From the NCBI GenBank assembly GCA_011049955.1, contig DRGV01000023.1, positions 1-19,557 on the forward strand: a stretch of 19,557 nt of DNA. Reading direction: 5' to 3'. Under the pieces are notes generated by a model. It made no database searches. It saw only the letters and a program-made list of their open reading frames with translations, and was not told where the DNA came from. Below are positions 14,143 through 19,557 of the stretch, piece by piece; position 1 is the stretch's first letter; each line of letters starts with the position of its first letter. Made by a program: the position numbers and the translations under genes. The DNA comes from a bacterium. GTDB lineage: Bacteria > UBP18 > UBA7526.

Positions 14143-15805
14143 AAACCTCTAATCCCCCGTATTTCTCTATTGCTTCTTCCTTTAAAGGGCATTCTAAGTC
14201 GCAGCTTACGCAGTATTTATTTATCTTCCTCGGGAAGTCCCGGTTCTGATGGGCTCTTTTTATCTCCTCTTCAAGCTCTTCTACCGTAGCGATGAGTCTA
14301 CCGACATCTGCCTGACTTCTGGTAGTGAGCAACTTTTCATTGAACCTCAGGTAGAAGAAACTCAACTTATCCAGGGTGATGCCCAGACTCTCCTTTGCTG
14401 CCCAGTAGTAGATGGTGAACTGGAGGTCATTATCCAAATCCTCCTGGGTAGCCAGGCGGGGCTCGGTCTTGTAATCGAATAATTCGTAGGTTCCATCGGA
14501 ATGTTTATCCACCCGGTCCATATAGCCGATCATGACCGAGTCCCTTCCAATGGGAAGTTCAAAGTACTCCTCTAAATAGATCGCCCGCTTGAAGTCTTTC
14601 TTAACGAATTGCTGGTAGTAGTCCTTCATCATCTTCAGCCCATCCTGATAGTATTTCTCTTGCTCTTTCTTATCCCGATAACCGATCGGAATCCAGTGCT
14701 TATTATAGAGTTCTAAGAGATAGCGCAGGGAAGGTATGGTAAAGATGCCGTCATAATTGTAGAACTCCTCAAAGGCGGCGTGAATAGTGGAACCAAAGGA
14801 GAAGAAGGGTTTGGGCTTCGTGGGAACTTTATCGATATAGGTTGCCTGGTACTGGGCGGGACATCTCTGGAACATACTCATCTTGGAATAGGAGAGGCCT
14901 AATCTTCCCTCCTCCCTTGCCTTACGAAAGATGGTGGCCTCAGGGGCCTTATATCTCTCCCTTTGCTCCTCCCAGGCAGCACATAGGGAATAGAAGTCGC
15001 ACCAGCCGCATAATACCCCTCTCTTGGGCAGAAAGTCCTCCTTCCGGATACCCTGGGCGATATTATGGATGGCTCGTTTAAGGGCCTTTATTCTCTGGGC
15101 TTCCCCCCCGCTACGAGAAACGCTTACCTTGCGCGGCCGATATTGACCATTCTCCTGGGCAGCAAGATAGTAGATAGAGAGCTTCTTCGGCGCCCTCCTC
15201 CAGTTCTCCTGGCAGGCAATATAGTAGATATCGAGCTGCAGTGTCTCCTGAACCTCAGTGGGATGGAGGGGGCTCTCCAATTCACTCTCATCCTTGATCC
15301 TGCGCGCGGTCTTATAATCAATGATCTCCCACCCCCCATCGGGAAGCCTATCTACCCGGTCTATCTTCCCCACCAGTTCATAATCCCCAATCTTTACCTT
15401 GAAGAATTCCTCAAGGTATAGGACCTGATTGGGGTCTGCCTTGGCCTTCTCGTAGTAGGCCTCCAGGATACGTCTGCCCTGTTCTCTGAATCTCTCCTCT
15501 TCCTCCTTGTCCTTGTAGGCGGTAGAGATCCAGTTCCTCTGATAAACAACCATTAAATCCTCTAAACTTGCTTTCTTAGGGTCAAAATTACTGTGATAAT
15601 CTCTTAAGGTATTATGGATGGTGGAACCGAAGTCTAAGTAAGGGCTGGGTTTGGTGGGCCTTTTCTCAATATACTGGTACTTATATTTCAGGGGACACTG
15701 ACTGTAGGTGCTGATTTTGGAATAACTCAGCCTCACAGAACCCCGGAGTAAAAGATCACTGATAAACTTCCCGATGAGAGGAATTATCTTTTCAAAGCGA
15801 ATCAT
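14141..15805 (-). CDS. Tandem-duplicated Fe-S PD-(D/E)XK nuclease (AddB/RecB/Cas4-like)
   Basis: A 554-residue protein made of two homologous nuclease domains, about 25-285 and 302-545. Both open with LSYSK(I/M)S..QCP/RCP and carry FGSTIH, YLEE(F/Y)F, a DRVD motif and DYKT. Copy 1: His64, Asp149, Asp163-Tyr-Lys165, Gln190, and cysteines C37, C266, C269, C275. Copy 2: His342, Asp430, Asp444-Tyr-Lys446, Gln462, and C315, C532, C535, C539. One Cys before and three after the nuclease core is the 4Fe-4S arrangement of AddB and Cas4 (PDDEXK_1 family). No helicase motifs are present. The N-terminus (MIRFEKIIPLIGKFISDLLL) is hydrophobic but interrupted by charges. ATG 15805 has AAAGGAAAG upstream. 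Both sites look intact, so a dimer-like single-chain exonuclease or endonuclease is predicted. No CRISPR genes are nearby; DNA processing in uptake or recombination is inferred from context. Confidence 0.88.
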   Translation of the reverse strand: MIRFEKIIPLIGKFISDLLLRGSVRLSYSKISTYSQCPLKYKYQYIEKRPTKPSPYLDFGSTIHNTLRDYHSNFDPKKASLEDLMVVYQRNWISTAYKDKEEEERFREQGRRILEAYYEKAKADPNQVLYLEEFFKVKIGDYELVGKIDRVDRLPDGGWEIIDYKTARRIKDESELESPLHPTEVQETLQLDIYYIACQENWRRAPKKLSIYYLAAQENGQYRPRKVSVSRSGGEAQRIKALKRAIHNIAQGIRKEDFLPKRGVLCGWCDFYSLCAAWEEQRERYKAPEATIFRKAREEGRLGLSYSKMSMFQRCPAQYQATYIDKVPTKPKPFFSFGSTIHAAFEEFYNYDGIFTIPSLRYLLELYNKHWIPIGYRDKKEQEKYYQDGLKMMKDYYQQFVKKDFKRAIYLEEYFELPIGRDSVMIGYMDRVDKHSDGTYELFDYKTEPRLATQEDLDNDLQFTIYYWAAKESLGITLDKLSFFYLRFNEKLLTTRSQADVGRLIATVEELEEEIKRAHQNRDFPRKINKYCVSCDLECPLKEEAIEKYGGLEV

Positions 15806-15828
15806 TGCTCTTTCCTTTAATCAAGATA

Positions 15829-15996
15829 GCAACCACGGATTTCCACCAGATTCTCACAAGATTCTAAAAATCTTCTTTTAAATTTTACCACTGAACTCGC
15901 TGAAGACACAAAAAAATAATAAGCTCTTAATTCAGTGCTTTCAGTGTTCTCAGTGGTTAATTATTTTAAAGAATTCTCGTGTTAATCTGTGGTTGC
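15829..15996. repeat. Nested inverted repeat upstream of Fe-S nuclease
   Basis: Outer arms GCAACCACGGAT (15829-15840) and ATCTGTGGTTGC (15985-15996) pair with one mismatch. Inner arms TTACCACTGAACTCGCTGAA (from 15885) and the segment 15934-15960 (TCAGTGTTCTCAGTGGTTAA at its end) are near reverse complements. One palindrome thus sits inside another. No gene in 15806-16038. Confidence 0.75.
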
Positions 15997-16000
15997 TTTA

Positions 16001-16035
16001 AAAATTGGGAATTGGAAATTGGTAATTGGAAATTA
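16001..16035. repeat. AATTGGAAATT short tandem tract
   Basis: Repeats of ATTGGGA / ATTGGAAATT / GGTAATTGGAAATT just before the GAF gene end. The same words occur at 18710-18743 and 13780-13800, marking a dispersed AT-rich repeat family. Confidence 0.6.
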
Positions 16036-16038
16036 AGT

Positions 16039-17286
16039 CTAACTTTCCCCTTTTCCCTTTTCCATGGCCTGTGCCTTATCAAGGGAAGTAGCCACCAGGC
16101 TGCCTAAAAGTTCTAAGAGTAATTGGTCCTTTTCTCTGAAGGGTTCCTCGGATAGCCGACTCCTGATCTCAACCACTCCCAGGGTCTTTCCCTTGCTCGT
16201 TAAGGGAGAGACGATTCCACTTCCCGACCCGAGGGTATCAATAAGAGAAGAGGTTCCGAACTCCGAGGCCATCCAGACCTCCCCCCTTCCTTTATCCACC
16301 TTGATATCTACCAGGGCCTTCTCGCTCATGGAACCGCTCATATCATAGCCCATTCTGGCCTTCAATTCCCCGGTCTTCTCATCCTTTAAGAAGATGACCA
16401 GTTCCGAGACCTTCATGACGTCCGAGATAGTCTGGGCACTGAGCTTCAGGGCCTCTTTCAGGCTCAAAGCAGTTGGTATCTCCCGGGCTGCCTTGAAGAG
16501 GGCAAAGAGATCCTGGGGGGAGAGCTTTTTATAGGCCTCATCGAACCTCTCTCCATACTCCGGGAGATATTTTTTCAGCTCCTTCCCCAGATCGTATTGC
16601 TCTCCGGGCACCACCTCTTCCCGGGAGGCGGCGCGGGCAGCGACCTCCTCGCTGATCTGCTTATTCAATAACCTTCCCACGATCAGGGTTCCTATCATAC
16701 CAAAGACAACGAGGAACGCAGTGAATATGATACTCTGATTCCGGATCTCTTTACCTTTTTCCCGGATGCGCGCGGTAGTGAATCCCATGCGCACCGCTCC
16801 TATCGGTGCAGCTTTCAATCCAGAAACCGTAACGGGGACGATAGTATCGTAGAGAATCTCTTTCTTCCCTATCTGAATGCTCTCCGCAATTTTGGGGGCC
16901 AGGGTAATCTTAATGGATTCCTTAAGTAATCTATCGATTGAGGAGAAGGCCTCTTTACTTAAGGCAGCGCTCCGGCTTCGAACCATGGTGCGACCCTCAT
17001 CATCATAGATGGCAACATAGGCAATATCCGGGATTTTCTTAATCACTTCTTCTACCGCACTCCCCAAGGCAACGTAGTCCTTCTTCAGAAGTTGTTCTTG
17101 ATTGCTTGTTGCTAAGAAGTCGGAGTAGATCTTTGCATTGACCTTCATGGCCAGTTCCATCCCCGACTGCTCCCGTCTAATGGTAGCTATGGTTACGGCA
17201 ACCATGATGATGATGATCAGGGCCACCACCAGGATGATGAGTCTATCTTCCAATCTCAGAGCGAACTTTTTCTTGATGGGCGTCAT
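16039..17286 (-). CDS. Two-TM sensor protein with extracytoplasmic domain and GAF domain
   Basis: A 415-residue protein with TM1 at about 16-36, an extracytoplasmic region of about 150 residues (40-185; YVAIYDDEGRTMVRSRS and ILYDTIVPV suggest a Cache-like sensor fold), TM2 at about 186-206, a cytoplasmic linker with possible coiled coil, and a GAF-like domain at about 265-405 (LSLKEALKLSAQTISDVMKV ... GIVSPLTSKGKTLGVVEI). No kinase, GGDEF or HD output domain follows; the protein stops soon after the GAF. ATG 17286 lies 6 nt after the TPR lipoprotein stop with AGTAGGAAG in front, so the two are coupled. It could sense an extracytoplasmic signal and regulate the pilus/secretin or competence machine by protein contact; the ligand is unknown. 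Confidence 0.82.
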   Translation of the reverse strand: MTPIKKKFALRLEDRLIILVVALIIIIMVAVTIATIRREQSGMELAMKVNAKIYSDFLATSNQEQLLKKDYVALGSAVEEVIKKIPDIAYVAIYDDEGRTMVRSRSAALSKEAFSSIDRLLKESIKITLAPKIAESIQIGKKEILYDTIVPVTVSGLKAAPIGAVRMGFTTARIREKGKEIRNQSIIFTAFLVVFGMIGTLIVGRLLNKQISEEVAARAASREEVVPGEQYDLGKELKKYLPEYGERFDEAYKKLSPQDLFALFKAAREIPTALSLKEALKLSAQTISDVMKVSELVIFLKDEKTGELKARMGYDMSGSMSEKALVDIKVDKGRGEVWMASEFGTSSLIDTLGSGSGIVSPLTSKGKTLGVVEIRSRLSEEPFREKDQLLLELLGSLVATSLDKAQAMEKGKGES

Positions 17287-17292
17287 ATCTTC

Positions 17293-18435
17293 CTACTCTT
17301 TTCCTTTCTCCTCGAGGAGCATCTTCACTGTGGAAAGCATCTCAGTGGCATGGGAATCACCTGGTTTGACCTTTAGTGCTTCTTGAAAACTCTCTTTTGC
17401 CTCCTGGTATTTCTTCTTATTATAGGACTTTATTCCCTGTCCATAGTAGAAAGCATAGAGAACAGGAGAAATTTTCTCAAGTTTCTCTTTGCTCGGTTTC
17501 AAAGATAGAACCTTTTCATACTCCTTTATGGCCTCATCTTTCTTGCCTGTCCTATCATAATAGACCCCCAATTGATAGTGGGCATCCAGATGATTGGGAT
17601 CGATCTCAGTTATCTTTTGATACTCTCCAATGGCCTTCTCCTTCTCTCCCTGCTTCTCATAGGCATAAGCAAGATAGAGATGAGCATCTAAGGACTGGGG
17701 TTCTCTCTCAATGGCCTTCTGAAACTCTCTGATGGCCGCTTTATACTGGCCAAAGTTATAATATTTAACTCCTCGATCTAAAAGATCCTTGGCTTTGCCA
17801 GTGGTTACCACTGGTCTTGGTTTAGTAACTCCTAAGATCTCATTGGTCTTCTCCAGAAGCTCTTTTATCCTTTCCTCCTCTGGCTTAATCTTCAGGACCT
17901 TCTGGAAGTTCTCCCGGGCCGGGGCATACTCTCCATTATTATAGTGGGTTACTCCTAAATTATAATTGAGGGTAAAGAGGGTGGCTTTGATCCCGGCCTT
18001 CTTCTCATGCTCTGGCTTGAGTTCCAGAACCTTCTCATAGGCCAGAATGGCCTTTTCATTTAAGCCACTTACCACATAGAGGCCTCCCAACTGATAATGA
18101 GCCTCGGTAATCCCAGGGTTTATTCTCACTACCTCTTCGAACTCTTCTATCGCCAGACCGGGATATTTCTTCTCCTTATAAGAGAAAGCAAGGTAGTAGT
18201 GCGCCTTAAGGTTATCTGGGTTCTCCTTGATGGCTTTCTTAAACTCCCTTATGGCATCGATGATAAAGCCCTCTTTAAGGAAGGTTCTCCCTTTTTCATA
18301 GTGGCCGCTCGTGACTTTTTCTTTCTTAGTCTCGGCAATTTTATTCCCTTTTCTTGCTTGAGCACAGGAAAGAGAGAGGAATAAAGTGATAACCAACCCG
18401 GCAATTAGGCCTCCCTGAATAAGTCTTCTTCTCAT
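17293..18435 (-). CDS. TPR-repeat lipoprotein
   Basis: A 380-residue protein starting at ATG 18435 behind AAGGAAAT. A signal with basic MRRR, a hydrophobic core and lipobox SLSC (Cys24) predicts lipid anchoring. About eight TPRs follow in two blocks of four (about 40-200 and 220-372) separated by a Pro/Thr linker (TKPRPVVTTGKAKD). Each block closes with a similar unit (YARENFQKVLKIKP-like and EAKESFQEALKVKPGD), pointing to an internal duplication. TPR lipoproteins such as PilW/PilF help secretins assemble, and a secretin gene lies just upstream in the same direction. That role is plausible here, but the two-block architecture is longer than those pilotins (usually about 250 residues). Confidence 0.85.
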   Translation of the reverse strand: MRRRLIQGGLIAGLVITLFLSLSCAQARKGNKIAETKKEKVTSGHYEKGRTFLKEGFIIDAIREFKKAIKENPDNLKAHYYLAFSYKEKKYPGLAIEEFEEVVRINPGITEAHYQLGGLYVVSGLNEKAILAYEKVLELKPEHEKKAGIKATLFTLNYNLGVTHYNNGEYAPARENFQKVLKIKPEEERIKELLEKTNEILGVTKPRPVVTTGKAKDLLDRGVKYYNFGQYKAAIREFQKAIEREPQSLDAHLYLAYAYEKQGEKEKAIGEYQKITEIDPNHLDAHYQLGVYYDRTGKKDEAIKEYEKVLSLKPSKEKLEKISPVLYAFYYGQGIKSYNKKKYQEAKESFQEALKVKPGDSHATEMLSTVKMLLEEKGKE

Positions 18436-18463
18436 TTTATTTCCTTCCTAACAAAACATGTTA

Positions 18464-18743
18464 AATTTCTAATTACTAATTTCCAATGAAGAAAAAGTAG
18501 TTAGGTTAGGGTAAGGTAGTGAGTTTGGTAGTTGGGTAAGGGTTAGGGTAAAAAAAGATCAACTACCTAACCTAACAACCCTTCAGATCCCGAGGATCTT
18601 TCCCTCGATCCTGAGGGGTCTCGGGACGAGAACCCGAATGGGCAGGATCCGAGGGGCCAAATCAACAACTTAACCTTAACCCTTTAACTAAAGGTAAAGT
18701 ATTTCATTAGAAATTGGAAATTGGATATTGGATATTAGAAATT
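18464..18743. repeat. Nested palindromic repeat block with TTAGGG-like tracts
   Basis: Fills the gap between secretin and TPR genes (18436-18747). Outer arms AATTTCTAAT (18464-18473) and ATTAGAAATT (18734-18743) are perfect. Inner arms GTTAGGTTAGG (18500-18510) and CCTAACCTAAC (18566-18576) are perfect and flanked by TTAGGGTAAGG/GGGTTAGGGTAAA tracts, with TTAACCTTAACCC returning at about 18669-18682. The centre (18588-18655) is GC-rich, with GAGGATC/GATCCTGAGG-type pairs and the 12-mer shared with 7188-7199. No gene is seen. Confidence 0.7.
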
Positions 18744-18747
18744 CAAT

Positions 18748-19557
18748 CTACTCCTTCTTCTTTTCTTCTATCTCTGGTATTACAGCCTCCTCCAATTCCG
18801 GTATCTCAATCTTCTCTTCTTCCACTTTAACAGGCTTTTTCTGCTCCCTCCTTCTCTTTCTCCACCACCTTTCCCCTTTCATACCTTTTAAATCCTTACT
18901 AACGGGGGTTCTTTCCTTTAGTCTCAGATCCTCTGGCGGAGGAGTAGCCAGTACCGCCGTCTGCTTCTCAGTCATCTTCTTACCCTCTGCCGGAGAGGTG
19001 ATCACATAAGGAGTGACAAAGATCATAAGCTCGGTCCTGGTGCGGGTATGTTCTTTCCTTCGGAAGAGGAAGCCCAGGACTGGGATACTCCCCAGAAACG
19101 GTACCTTGGTAAAAGTATCGGTTACGTTCTCCTGAATCATCCCTCCCATAATTAGCGTCTGACCATCCTTGATGAGCATACTTCCTTCGGTTTCCCGCTT
19201 ATCATATATGGGCAGCAGGGATCCCTCCGCGACGCCAGCATACCTGGTTACCGTCTGCTTCAATGTTAATCTCACAAATTTGTCCGGATTGATTTGAGGG
19301 GTGACGGTCAGGATTATGCCCATATCCTTATAGGTATAGGTAGTGGTGGTTGTCCCGCTGGTGCTCATTACCTGTGATGAGATGAAGGGATATTCGCGGA
19401 CCACCGTCACCTGGGCCTCCTGATTATCCAGGGTAAGAATCCTGGGGGAAGAGAGGATATTGACCGGGTTACGAGTCGATATTGCCTGGATTAAGAAGTT
19501 GACATCGCGATTAGAGAGGTGGAGTTTATAGGCACCAGCCACATTAGTAAACCAGAC
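18748..19557 (-). CDS. Secretin C-terminal part (GspD/PilQ superfamily; 5' end outside window)
   Basis: The frame is open to the right edge, so only the last 269 residues are seen. They carry the secretin beta-barrel domain: NPVNILSSPRILTLDNQEAQ, YKDMGIILTVTPQIN, GSMLIKDGQTLIMGGMI, VPFLGSIPVLGFLFRR and TELMIFVTPYVI. Secretins form the outer-membrane gate of type IV pili, type II secretion and DNA-uptake systems. The C-terminal extension after the barrel is about 80 residues, first basic (GERWWRKRRREQKK) then strongly acidic (EIPELEEAVIPEIEE), and may bind a pilotin or peptidoglycan. The TPR lipoprotein follows after a repeat-filled gap. Whether it belongs to a pilus or a type II system cannot be decided without the N-terminal domains. 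Confidence 0.93.
   Translation of the reverse strand, partial: VWFTNVAGAYKLHLSNRDVNFLIQAISTRNPVNILSSPRILTLDNQEAQVTVVREYPFISSQVMSTSGTTTTTYTYKDMGIILTVTPQINPDKFVRLTLKQTVTRYAGVAEGSLLPIYDKRETEGSMLIKDGQTLIMGGMIQENVTDTFTKVPFLGSIPVLGFLFRRKEHTRTRTELMIFVTPYVITSPAEGKKMTEKQTAVLATPPPEDLRLKERTPVSKDLKGMKGERWWRKRRREQKKPVKVEEEKIEIPELEEAVIPEIEEKKKE

Noticed and set aside
13995..14192. Alternative - strand frame of 65 codons overlapping the nuclease end
   Set aside because: It overlaps the end of the nuclease and most of the better-supported 55-aa gene in another frame, and has no ribosome-binding site or sensible sequence.
15065..15421. 118-codon + strand frame within the Fe-S nuclease gene
   Set aside because: It lies wholly antisense to a strongly supported nuclease; Pro/Leu/Arg-rich shadow composition.
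14141..15805. Cas4 of a CRISPR system
   Set aside because: No CRISPR repeats or other cas genes in the window, and the protein has two domains; only the fold family is shared.
17293..18435. Firm assignment as the PilW/PilF secretin pilotin
   Set aside because: TPR plus lipobox near a secretin is suggestive, but the protein has two four-TPR blocks and no specific match can be claimed by eye.
18497..18580. Telomere repeats or a contig end of a linear replicon
   Set aside because: The tract is short, irregular, paired with its complement nearby, and lies between two bacterial genes in the same direction.

Overview
The window looks like chromosomal DNA from an uncultivated diderm bacterium. It encodes an outer-membrane secretin, two proteins with lipoprotein signals and a ComEA/ComEC DNA-uptake set. 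The gaps are full of short imperfect palindromes of AAATTCCAAA / CAAATTACAAA type and GC-rich CCTGCC..GGCAGG type. I associate such repeats with candidate-phylum genomes (Omnitrophota/Desantisbacteria-like), but the phylum call is a guess; only 'diderm bacterium, standard stop codons' is well supported. I saw no tRNA, rRNA, CRISPR array, transposase or phage gene.

Left part (1-3930, + strand). Two cassettes share one plan. Each has a secreted PKD-domain protein with a different C-terminal module (a long coiled-coil hairpin in the first, an HExxH zincin-like domain in the second). Each is followed by a protein with an N-terminal signal/TM and a C-terminal TM anchor (TPR in the first, HEAT-like in the second), then a GGGGCTTTTTGCTTTTTAG-type terminator. 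A 64-bp exact DNA repeat lies inside the two PKD regions.

Centre and right (3932-19557, - strand). Read in transcription order: a secretin (cut by the window edge), a TPR lipoprotein, a two-TM GAF sensor, a tandem-duplicated Fe-S PD-(D/E)XK nuclease, a 55-aa single-TM protein, a 1132-aa ComEC-like channel with a helix-hairpin-helix (HhH) segment inside its membrane domain, a membrane-anchored PD-(D/E)XK nuclease, a TM-anchored HhH protein ending in a calcium-loop-like motif, a membrane-anchored ComEC-type metallo-beta-lactamase (MBL) domain, an HhH lipoprotein, a classical SLBB+HhH ComEA, and a classical ComEC.

The simplest reading is an enlarged natural-transformation (DNA uptake) locus: three ComEA-like DNA-binding proteins, three ComEC-type MBL domains with progressively degraded active sites, two membrane ComEC channels, and two nucleases unlike the usual competence nucleases. 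The long gaps between the - strand genes are filled by palindromic repeats, several nested. One repeat pair sits inside the comEC reading frame just after its start, and another supplies the leader and ribosome-binding site of both ComEC-like paralogs.
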